Shown: positions 1 to 11,198 of the stretch, one piece after another
How positions within the stretch are numbered: position 1 is the first letter of the stretch
How the letters are laid out: each line of letters starts with the position of its first letter
The notes under the pieces: generated by a model
Told to the model about the DNA's origin: nothing
Databases searched by the model: none
The model's input: the letters and a program-made list of their open reading frames with translations, nothing else
Made by a program: the position numbers and the translations under genes
Assembly: GCA_028554755.1 (NCBI GenBank)
Contig: JAPTOF010000005.1
Span: forward strand, 13,924,001 to 13,988,000
Length of the DNA: 64,000 bases
Origin: Cordia subcordata
Lineage: Eukaryota > Streptophyta > Magnoliopsida > Boraginales > Cordiaceae
Reading direction: 5' to 3'

Positions 1-1556
1 TATCAAATGACTAATAAACTATGTAAAGTGCTAGTTGTAAAGAATATCCAACACTGTATACTTTAATCTTATTGAGTCAATCAATTAAGAGCAAAATTGG
101 CCTCTTTATGGATGTCAAGGACAAACTACTCCAGCAATACATCAAATTCTTAAATACTCTATAAACTTTAATGAACAAAGTTGTTAAACCCCAAGAAAGA
201 CAGTAAAAAACTAATGCAATACAAAGACCAATGAGCACAAACCAAAAAACAACTAATATGACATGAATTGATTGAACTCCACAAATTTTAAAGGAGCAAA
301 ACACAAACCATTGTTTGTCATGGCAACTTTGACAAAAATTTCCAGCAAAATTTGCCAAAAAGTTACAAATGGCTGTAGTATTTATCTACTTATAAAAAAA
401 CTTAAAAGATTTTCTAGAATTTAGCGAGCAACATGTAGATTGCTGACTAAAGTCTTAAGTGCAACTAACATAATCTAGGTGCTACCTCTTAGACCAATGT
501 GTATGATCTATAGCAACTAAAGATCAGAAGCAAAGAAAAAGAGCCTGTTAACTGAGCTATAGATAATGTGCAATAGCTTTGCTTACTTCTTCTCTTTTAT
601 CATTCATAATGATGTAATCATAATGAACAGTTCAAATAAATATAAAATATTATCCAATTTTAGTAATCATTAAGCATTTAACACATGTCTTAAAATGAAG
701 AATGGCATACAGGATAAGTACACACTTGATTGAAAATCCCATCCTCTTGACATAGTCCATTATACAGCCACATTACTAACGCAAAAGTCATACACATATA
801 CATGCACATAGCAACAGCCAGAAGATTATAAATCTCTGTTTTGTTTCTTTTCACAATCAATTCTCAATAAGCTTAAGCTACAACAACTATGATGTAAACT
901 TCAAATCTACTAAGTTAACTAATTTCAAACCTTCGTGTAAATATATACATATATACATACACGTGCACATAGCAAGTAGCAACAGCAAGAAGAAGAAGCT
1001 AGATAACAACATCATACAGCAATGAATAATAAATAAAGGCAAAGCTCGAATCGAACTTACAAATTCGAAGGTGCTTTCAAATTGTTTTTTTTTTTGTCTC
1101 TGCGTGTGCGTTAGTGAGTGTTTTGTTCTTCCTATTAATTCCACCATCGTAGACGTAGCACAACGTGGCAAATCATAAGATGGAGACACGGCTATTCTTT
1201 TCTTGTTTCGGTGAAATGGCATTGTTTTGCAGAGGATTTTGATGAGATGGCATCGTTATAAGGAGAAGATGAAATGGCACCCTTTCTACCAAGAAGAAAA
1301 CATGAGCATTGTTTCTTTATATAATCGTAATAACCGGATAATTGACTCAAATTGAAAGACAAAATTTAGTTAAGTTATGTTTATATTTCGTTTGATTTTA
1401 GTTCAAAAAACAGAAACAATTGGTTTAAAGGTTGGTTTTAGATATTTAACCAAACCCAATAGATAGTTTTTTTTTTAAGAAATTGTTACTCAAGTATTAT
1501 TTTTCAAGTTTACATTCATATACATTTATAGATTTATATTACACTTGTATACATAG
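1..1556. other. AT-rich sequence without a recognisable gene
   Basis: Short open frames on both strands are low-complexity or begin in A/T runs and match no family I know. The stretch near 1030-1300 is a little richer in purines and could be a 5' leader of a minus-strand gene lying to the left, but nothing proves it. Confidence 0.5.
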
Positions 1557-1980
1557 AACATGTTTGAAAAGCCATTTTTAATTAAATTTAAGTGTAACTG
1601 GGGGTGGTTACATAGTTAGCCGTAATTAGACTTCGGTGATTACACTCTCTAATTCTCATGAAAATGTTTGAGTTGCTGTGGTTACACAGTGTAATTACTC
1701 CTTAACAACTACTCATACTCTTTTATTCTTTTTATATTTACATATATACATTTATAATAAATAATATTTTATTTTAATTTTTTTAGAAAATAATATTTTT
1801 TAATATTGTTAATATTAATATAAATTTAAAAATAAATATTTATTTTTAAAATTAAATTATTTAACTATGTAATTACCATCTATACTACTAAACATGACTT
1901 AAGAAATTAATGTGCAATTACATTGTGATAACAAACATGTCTTGTGATTTAGATTATTGTGTAATTACTATAATGTGAAT
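1557..1980. repeat. Dispersed MITE-like repeat, family with TGTAATTACA motifs, copy 1
   Basis: This stretch and 28207-29005 share blocks in the same order: a start like TGTTTGAAAAGCC, an ATTACACTCTYTAATTCTCAT block, a TTTTATTCTTTTTAT block, an AT-rich core, and a block reading like AATTACCATCTATWCTA. Repeated TGTAATTAC motifs occur in both orientations. There is no coding capacity. The order and orientation of the shared blocks are seen in the sequence; the MITE label is inferred. Confidence 0.6.
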
Positions 1981-4900
1981 CATGATGATGGATATTGGAA
2001 TTTAATTATTATCATTGAATTTGATTATTTTGGTTAGTTTGAGTACTTCGTGATTTTTTTTAATTCCTTATTCTGAATAATAATTGAAATTGAATCGAAA
2101 AAATTTTGATTAAATAATTTCAATCTTTAATATAACATTGCTCAGTTTCGATTATTAATTTTTAAAATCACAAAGTTCAGTTATTAAACCTTCAATTCGG
2201 TTAAATTGAAAGAATGGTCACCCCTATATCAAAAGCAAGAAGCAAGACGTGTTTATAGCCAACTTTTCTTGAAGTGGGCCAAGATTTGACAATATGATAT
2301 CATATAATTTCTTAGTTAAAAGTGTACGAGCCCTTTTATTCACTCTCGTTGATTAGCATAAAATAGTGTAGAAATTCAAATCTGTTGAATTATTCATTAT
2401 TGGTTTTTACCACACATGACCATTTATTCTAAGTATGTGCCTTTTCATAACATCATTGTAGAAATAACAAGCGTCTTACAGTTATGTTTTTTTTTTTTTT
2501 TTTTTTTGCTCTCACTTATTGAAGGGTACTACATATTATATGATTGTTCTTTCGCTATTTATAAAAATAATAAAAAATAAGAGATTTGTTAAATATTACT
2601 CTATTTTTATTGTCTTTGTATCACTTCATAGTATGCTAAAACAATAAAACTTTTTGTTCCTTTTCTTTTTTTGACATGCCTTGATTTGGACTATAGATGT
2701 CTCTAACGGATGAATAAGAGGTGAACTACTATTCATTCATAACAAACCAGATGATTGTGACTGAGAGGAATTTTTTTTAAAAAAAGGAAGGAGATAGAGC
2801 CACAAAAGAGAATGAGAGAAAAATTCAAAATTCAAAATTATATGATTGAGATTAATAATCTATACTTACTATACTATATAGAAGAATCCTTTGTAATATA
2901 ACAATGACAAGTATCGCATAGATAGCATTCTTAACATCTTTTTGCCGCGTGGCGCTATTACATTACGTTTAATTGTGAAAATTGTATTTTATTTTAATGA
3001 GATTTACATTAATTTTCTAATTTATTTTAATATTTACATATTACATTCCAAAATTATGACATGCAATCTGGATTGGTTGCAGATATCTATGGTAACTCTC
3101 CGATTTGGTTGTTATCAAATCGTGATCTATTTTAATTGCTTCTACCCATATTTTTATAATGCTTTCTCTTAGTAATTTTAATGTAAATCATTTTACTAAA
3201 TGCTTTAATTATTCATATTTTGTTTTGTAATTTAACTCAAATATACATAATTTAATTATTTGAATCTATCTTTTTGTAATTGTTTAGAAATAATAATGAT
3301 ACTTATTTCAATATAATGCCACTTATCTTAATTTTTTTTAAAAATACTATGCATATAAAATAATATTTTGCTTTTCCGTACACAGTTGTTTGACTAGTTT
3401 ATGATATAAATAGATAAGATTTCATCTCTTACTCAGAAGATACTAATAACTATGAGAGGATCCTATTGCGGGCAACCTTTTGAGAGCAAAACTTTTACAT
3501 TCTCTTCGTCCTCTTAGGAAAAAGAACGGAGAAGGAATTGAAAAGAAAAGGTCAACAATAAAATGTCTGTCTTGTTTTTTCTTTCTTTGGGTCGAAGCAC
3601 TTGAGGCAATGTAGGCTTGAAAAAAGAGAGGCATCATAGGCCCATTAGTTCTTCCAAAGACGGAATGACAATCCATTTCACTTTGGAAGAGAAACATTTG
3701 GCCCGTTGAGCAAAATAGTTTGTGAGGTTCAGGGGAAGAGGCCAGCCCAATACCAAAATCTAACCCATTAATTTTCTTTCAAAAACTATGTACATTCTTG
3801 TTATAATGTTATGGAAATATATGACTGTTTTTTTGGTCAAAGGAAATATATGAATTCAAGCTTAGTATCTCTTTTTCCATATAATAAATCATTACTTAAC
3901 TTTTATTCAGTGGACATGGACTAAACTCCTGCACATTGATATAAAAACTGGTTAGTAAACTTGTGTGATGTACGAGATGTAATATAAATTTCAAATTACT
4001 TAAGTCAATGTTAATTTTTTTTTCAGAATAACACATTTCATATTTTAACATGTTTTCTCGAGATTCTATATTTATTTTAATATAATTAGTTGGTATTATA
4101 CTGTAATTATTAATTTTTTTAAAAAATACACGTAATTAGTTTTCAACGTATATTTTTGTATCGTGATAAATGCAAACATTAATGCTAGGATAATGTGTTG
4201 ACCTAAATAAAGCATCATTATCATCTTTTTTTTTCTTTTAATGCGTAACTTTGTACTTCAATAGAAAAACAATCTTACTGAAAAAGTCACCAGATGGTCC
4301 ATTAATAAAGCATCATAACTTGGCACCATTTATAGAAAAGAAAAAAAATATTACATGGTGGTACATAGTGAACCAATCAAGCATTGACAAATAGTTGATA
4401 GAATTTCCGGGAGAAATGAATAGGGCCAAAATTTTCGTGCTTTAATATATATATAGCAGTGTTTGACTTATACGATGTACGGATTTTGATGTTAATTTGA
4501 TATTATCAAGTTTTATTTTACTAATAATATGAGAATTGTGCTTTAAATTAATTTATGAAATATGGATTACACTAGTGAATTTTTTGTGTTAAAATGTATT
4601 TTTTTTTAAATTTCAACATTAATGGATTTTTGATTGAGATTATCACATTAGAAAAACGTTAACTCAATTAATAGATTATCAATATATTGTTTGACTTGAA
4701 ATACTTAAACTCGTGTACAAATACATATATATATATATATATACACGTACACGCACGCGTATACACAAAATATGCTATGGTGTGATGAATCAAGTAATGA
4801 CAAATGACATTTGAAAGTTTGGAGGGAAAAAGTGAGATAGTGGCATTATATGTATAATATATGTATAAAGTTACTATTTTATCATTGTATAGTTAAAAAA

Positions 4901-5089
4901 GTTAATGGCATTAAGTTTTAAAAACCTTTCAAGAGAAAAACAAAAACTAAGAACTTAGTTATCCTAATATTAAAAAGTGAAGGATTTGAATGTCTTATTC
5001 CCTATTTTATTCTAATTACCATAGTTTAGCGTAGACTCAGCATTTTAATCATAATTTTGCTCAAAATTAGGAATAGATCAATTGTAGGG
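1981..5089. other. AT-rich intergenic DNA
   Basis: No gene recognised. It contains poly(T) runs (near 2488-2508) and a short TA/CA microsatellite at about 4724-4755. The minus-strand open frame at 3443-3697 has no recognisable domain. Confidence 0.5.
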
Positions 5090-5330
5090 CCCGTTGGAAT
5101 TGACTTTTTTTTCAAAAGCGCTTTTTTAATAGCATCTTAAAAATAATTTTTTTTAGAAACTAAAAATCCTGACTTTTAAAAAAAAGCTATATTTGAGGTT
5201 TTTTTTTTTTTTCAAAATTTCAGCTTTTTTGAAAATTAAATCAAATAGTTATTGCAAAGTTAATGAAACTTTTTGAGAAGAAAATATTTTTTTCCTAAAA
5301 AATGCCAATCCAAATAAATCCGTAATCCCA
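5090..5330. mobile_element. MITE with GGATTGG-type termini, copy 1
   Basis: The left end reads like GGGCCCGTTGGAATTGACTT and the right end like AAAATGCCAATCCAAAT, so the ends are imperfect inverted repeats. The interior is runs of T and A around AAAGC/GCTTT words. The reverse complement of 48553-48775 shares both ends and an internal AATAGTTATTGCAAA block, so this is a dispersed non-autonomous family. The superfamily is not determined. Confidence 0.6.
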
Positions 5331-8300
5331 AAACATTATAAAAGCACAAGAGATTGTTAAGCGTGGCTCTTTTGATTAGACAAATCACGGTAAAACACAA
5401 GCTCAAGCTCGCGTGCTAATGCCACTAGTCTTTTGACGTGCAACTTGTGAAGTAGGAAACACTAAAAGAGACAAACTGGCAAAACGGAAGCTTAATAGAC
5501 GAAGAAACTTCACAAAAGACAAGCAGAAACACACCTTCTCAAGGGCAATGGCTTTAGAATAATGGAGCCATCAAATTACTTAATAACCTACGCAGAAAAA
5601 GATAAAAGATCATTTAAAGTCAATCTTGACGTTTTCAATATTATTTTTTGTTTAAACGCACTTAAACAAACATTTTTTTTAAAATTCAAATAAACGTCAT
5701 TTGAATAACAAGTGTCTTGCTGCCCATTTTTTGGCTAGAGAAATATTTTTTCAAAGTCCGACTTTTTTTAAAGTTAAATTTTCCTAAAATTTAATCTAAA
5801 GTTCGATTTTTCTAAAGTTAAAGTTTTGTGAGATTCGACATGAATATTGTAGATAATTTGACAGGAATCTTGCTAAATTTTGATAGGAACCTTGCAGTTC
5901 ATGATAGTATTTATTATTAAAAAAAACTATTATAAGAAATACCCCCTGTTGAAGATATCTTGATATCTTTGGAAATATATTAAAGATATTTTGATATCCT
6001 TGAAGATATGTTGAATATTGAAGATTTGCATATCTCGATTATTGAAAATACTGTTTGATTCTACATTTAATATAATTTAGATTTTAGATGATTTTGTAAG
6101 ATTTATATTTACATTAATTATGTAGCCAACCTCCTAGCTCATGCATGTAATAAAAAAAAATTGAATATATAAAAAATTTAGTCCTAAATTATATTCTTTT
6201 TCTTTTACTTTCTATTCTTTTTCTTTCATTTCATTTTATTTTTTTTATAAAAATCTTCACTCCCAAAACTATATTAGTTTTAGAATAATAATTTTTTTAT
6301 ATATTTTATATAAATAACTCAGTTATCAAATTAATGGTCAAACCTCTTCAACGGATCGCACTACACGCTAAGTCGCTAACCCATATGCGTGTTTTCACGT
6401 GGCAAACTGCCACAAGGAATCTGGCTCACCTAGTTTTATGTAAACTACAATCATTAATTAATTATACAGAAACAGAGAAAAGGTTACTCTAATCTCAAAA
6501 CCTTGTCTCTTGCTCAATATTGGGTTTTGAAGTGGGTAGGTGGACCTTTGGGGCTCAATGCTCTTATGCACTCTATGTAACAAGTTGCACCATTGATCGA
6601 AGTGACCTAAAAAATTTAGTGTCACATAATAAATAATATAATAATTCTTTTACGGTTTAGATTTTGAAATGAATGGTCATTTAATTGGTACTAATTATTT
6701 TGACAAAATGATCGTTGATTCAAGATTTATTGTTATCTATTTAAAAATATAGATCAATATACAAAACTCAATCAAAAAATTTTTATATAATATTGTCTAT
6801 AATTTAATTAGTTTTCTTTCTTTCTTTCTTCTTAGTAAGGAGAAAACCTAACTAGTGGAATTCAATCATTAACTAGTATACTTCAGATTTAATGGTACGT
6901 TCATAATACATACGTTGGTTTAATCAAGGCTCCTACTTAGGGCAAGAGACAAGACTCAAACTCCGTGATGAGCAATATCCTCCTCCTACTTTTACAATAG
7001 AGATATTCTTTGATATACAATTTAAGTATGTTTGTTTATAATAATAATAATAACAAAATATATCCTTCTTTATCATTTTAAAATTTGGATGAGGTGGCAA
7101 ATTTTTAACATAAAACAAAAACCTTTTCCTTTTTCTTTTTTACTTAGCTCTTCTTTTTCTTCTTGTTAGAGATTGATCCTTTAGCATCCACTGGTTACTA
7201 AATCTTAAGGATATTTACAAGGGATATGACAAAAATCAATGCCTATTTGTTACATATTTATCACCAGCTTATTTAACGTATGCACATAACGTAGTGCTTC
7301 ACAAAATATAACTGGAGTGCACTTCGTTAGTTTCAGCTTGTTTGTCGTAAAGTCTAAGTCTTTTTTCAGAAAATATTTTTAATTTTTAGTGTTTGGTAAT
7401 ATTATAATTATAAATTAAATTAAACAAAATAAATTGATTTTTTTTCCAACCAACCTCTAGTTACGAGGAAAGCAAAGATATTTTCCTGTACTTTTGGTGA
7501 TGAAAATTTTTTTAGGGATTGTTTAAATTGATTTTATTGGAATTTTTTTTTGTTTAAATTGATTTTATTGGAAGTTTTTTTTTTCCGTAACTTATGAAAA
7601 AATATTTTTAATAAGATATAAAATTTTTAATTTCTAAAAAAACTGAACTTGAGTATTCTTTAGAATTTCAGTTTTTCTTAGGCTTTGTTTGGCCTAGCTG
7701 TGAGATTTCAGCGGTTAAGCAGTAGATCTTTGGTAAAAGTGTTATTGAATAAAACAATTGATTGTTTGACCCTATATTTTAGGAATTAAGCTTTTAGTTG
7801 TTTTGAGATTAATATTGAACTTTAAAAAATTTAGAATATCTTTTCTTTTCTAAAAAGCTTCAATTTCGAATTTTTGGTTTTTTAACTTTTTTCAGCTTCA
7901 GTTGTTATGTAAAAGCTTTTTTAAAAATAGGTCAAACAAATCAGTTTCAACTTTTAAACTCACAGAAAGTACTTTTGAATATCTAAAAGCTTGGTCAAAT
8001 AGACTCTTAAGTCTAATCCAATTACTTATTGTAAAATATATTCTTTCTTCAAAATAAGTATTTTTCATTAGAAAGAGTCGATCAAAACGAGACCTTATCA
8101 TTATTATATAGCTAGATATCTCATCTTTACACATACTCTCTCTCTGTCTGTTTTAGTGTGATTATCAAACTTTAGAAATAATTCTATTTTCCCTTAAAAA
8201 ATTCCCCACTAATCAATACGTAGTAAGTGGTAACATGACACAACTTGCATTGACACTCTGTATTTCCACATACACATTTTCTAGTTCCGTTCCCCAACAA

Positions 8301-8495
8301 ATTAAGTATCCCCAAATATTCAACAGGTTGCAGGTGGTACATGTGCTCTAAACAAATCGCACTAATAATCTGTCTTTCCGGACGACGTGGCTTACATGGA
8401 CGTCTTTAATAGTGGGTTTTCTATAACATAATAACAAACAAGATTCAATATTGAAAATTACATATATTATTTAATCATGATTGTATCAATAATTT
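5331..8495. other. AT-rich intergenic DNA with decayed small repeats
   Basis: No gene recognised. The segments at about 7325-7680 and 7680-8090 are rich in AAAGCTT and TTTCAGCTTC words and mention TTTGGTCAAA-type ends, as in MITEs, but I could not define clean termini. Confidence 0.45.
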
Positions 8496-9251
8496 GGAGC
8501 AAATAACGCCATACCCTATAACTTATCATAACTGCACAATTAACCTTTATGGTATCAAAATAGGTACTGGGTCTTTCAATTGTCGTTTTCTAAAACTAAG
8601 CACAATACCATATTTGATTAAAGAATCCATTAATTTTAACCATTAGTGTGTTACACTAACTCGAATTGCAACTAGGCTTCTTTTTTGGGTAATAAACTTA
8701 TTTTGGTTAAAAATACCCTTCTCTCTCCATTTCAAAGAAACATTACTTAGCCCTTGTGATTTAGAAACAGGCATTGGACCCCCTCCCTCTCCCCTGTTAT
8801 TTTCTGAAACTAAGCACAATACTCCCTTCCGTTAAAAAATTTGTTAATTTGTTACGACCTTGAAACAACTCTAGCGACTTCCAATCGTCGGCACCTTCAA
8901 TCAACGGTTCTTTGCATAATGATGGTGATGAATGGGGAGTGGTTTTAGTAATTTGTTTAAAATTTGAAAAGGACCGTAAATTGTGAACTTTTAATAAATT
9001 ACGTGGGATATTGTACTATTTACCCATATAAAAATAAGGGTATATATAAGTCTTTTATGTGTAGTATTTATTTGAAGGGTGTATAAGTCTTTTTTTCATT
9101 TTTATCAGCCAAAATAAATGGAGTTATCAAATGGGGCATGTGTACTTTATTTTTTTTTTAAATGACAGGAGGCAAGTGCTTGTTTTTAATCCGCACGGAC
9201 TAATTATGCACTAATAACAAAACACAACGAAATATGGCACTATTTACTCCC
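8496..9251. mobile_element. MITE-like element with terminal inverted repeats and 7-bp target duplication
   Basis: The left end GGAGCAAATAACGCCATA matches the reverse complement of the right end, GGGAGTAAATAGTGCCATA, with one gap and a few substitutions. Both flanks carry ATAATTT (8489-8495 and 9252-9258), which fits a target-site duplication, though in AT-rich DNA it could be chance. An internal TCTAAAACTAAGCACAATAC block recurs near 8803-8822 as TCTGAAACTAAGCACAATAC. It is about 756 bp with no coding frame. The superfamily is not assigned. Confidence 0.65.
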
Positions 9252-9881
9252 ATAATTTATAATCATTGAATTACAGTAATAACCTTATAATCTTAACGTT
9301 ACTCTTCATTTTCTTTTTCTATCAGAAACGAATATCTGGTCCTCCACAATCCAAAGAACGCTTTATCCAAATCTAATCTTTTGGACAGGGCAGATGAAGT
9401 TAAGCTTTGTTTAAGCCATCCCAGCAACAAAAAATAAAACTGAAAAAGTACATATATACGAAGCACGAGACATTGTGGCTCAATTTTTGCAAATAATGTA
9501 ATTAACCCCACCAACCACATCTTGATTCTATCAGTATTGTCAACGAGGACGAGTCTCACAAGTTGATGTTAAATATTAGAATCTTTAATCGAAGATCTTT
9601 GATAATAGCAGCTTTCCAGATATTAAAATCTGTTCTTTGTTTAACGTTATGGGCTTTGAAGAATATAAAATCTTAAGGGTAAATTTTATAAGTAATTGTT
9701 ATTGTTTGTAATAAGTGTTAATTTAGTTTTTGCCATTTCAAAAGTGATCTATTTAGTTTTTAATGTACTCAAAAAGTATCAGTTTGATCAATATTATTTC
9801 AAAAGTGACCAATTTAATTCGCAACGTTTACAAAAAATAAACACAATCGATCCCCATTTTAATCCTAAAAATAATCACGTG

Positions 9882-10219
9882 CAGTGGTGGAGGACACGGG
9901 ATTTTATTATAGATAAGTTTATATTTATTTTAGGAATTTGTTCATCTTCGTTGTGCCGTCCCCCTACTTTATATTACCAATTAAATATAATCATCCTCAA
10001 ATGGTTATGGGTTATTTAATTTGATTTGACATAATTTTCGATAAAAATCTAAGAAAATTAATTAATAACACTTAAACTTTGACATATTTATTAATTATTT
10101 TTTTGGTGATAATATATTTTATAAAGAAAGAGATAATCGACAACTTAAATATTAATTCTTTATTATTTTTTATATCATATAAGGGGAGATATCAAAGAGG
10201 ATGTATAAATGTGCAATAG

Positions 10220-10275
<56 letters not shown>

Positions 10276-10896
10276 TAGTGTAACACCCATGTGATGCACG
10301 GAGAGCAACATATGTGATTGGATATATTAAAATTATAGAGTTTTTGCATCTTATTAAATAGTTATTAAAATAATTATATACTATGGAATTAATAAAACAA
10401 TGATGATATATATAAAGAAAGGGCATAATATTAATTAAATTAAAATGTTTAATACATGAATGGAACTAAATAAATGATAGAAAACAAAAAATGACCTAAG
10501 AATGGGCATATTTAATTAATTGATAAGTAATTATAGAAAGCTTGTTATATAAAGTACCATTTGGCAGCATGAAATTACAATTTATTTTGCTTTATTATAT
10601 AGTATAGATATATATATATATATATAGACACACACACAATCAATGAATGAGGAATAATTACGTTTACATGTATTAAAATGTGTTTGGAAAATAAAAAATA
10701 TTTAGTTTGCTCAATTAATCATGCACATAGTTTATAATATACTGAGAATAGTAAAATATATATATAAATACATGTGTTTATGTCTATACACACACATATA
10801 TTATAATGTCTTATTAAATTTATTATCGATTATTTAAATAAACTTTTTTAAGACTTCACCTACCCCAGCTAGCTCCAAATCTTGGTTTCACCACTG
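9882..10896. mobile_element. hAT-like non-autonomous element nested in the foldback repeat
   Basis: The ends CAGTGGTGGAG and the complement of TTTCACCACTG form short inverted repeats of the CAGTGGCGGAGCC type, common at plant hAT-derived MITEs (known from other genomes). The flanking 8-mers ATCACGTG and GTCACTTC agree at 5 of 8 positions, a possible decayed 8-bp target duplication. It holds a TA/CA microsatellite and no transposase. Confidence 0.5.
10224..10274. repeat. (TA)n(CA)n microsatellite
   Basis: An uninterrupted TA tract of about 37 bp runs into a CA tract of about 14 bp. A related TA/CA tract lies at about 10610-10638. Confidence 0.9.
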
Positions 10897-11133
10897 GTCA
10901 CTTCACGGTGACATGACCAATTAATAAGATGAAAATTTTGGACTTTTTTCTATACAATACTAAGAACTAAATAGGTTATTTTTTAAATAACAGAGTCCAA
11001 CTTAATTTTTTGTTTCAAACATTGAGACTAATTAATTATTTTTAAAATAATAATATAAACTAATTAAAAATTAAAAAAAAAAACAATGCCCAGCCATTGG
11101 TAGAATTCTCTAACGTAGATCTGAAAATTTGAA

Positions 11134-11142
11134 CTATAAAAA
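11134..11142 (+). promoter_or_regulatory. TATA box of the PPO gene
   Basis: CTATAAAAA lies 57 bp upstream of the PPO start codon. A transcription start near 11165-11170 would leave a leader of about 30 nt. Inferred from position and match only. Confidence 0.6.
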
Positions 11143-11198
11143 CCATGCAAGATTGACTACTTGGAAGGCACCAAACAAAAACTCTCAAAGCTTCAGCC

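Larger units (their letters stand above)
9670..11070. repeat. Foldback-type repeat, copy 1, split by a second element
   Basis: The left arm (about 9670-9881) and the right arm (about 10897-11070) are inverted versions of each other and of the arms at 13374-14016. They share words such as TTTCAAAAGTGACCAATTT and TAATGTTTRYAAAAAGT. The arms are separated by a 1-kb element with its own inverted ends. No coding capacity. Confidence 0.55.
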
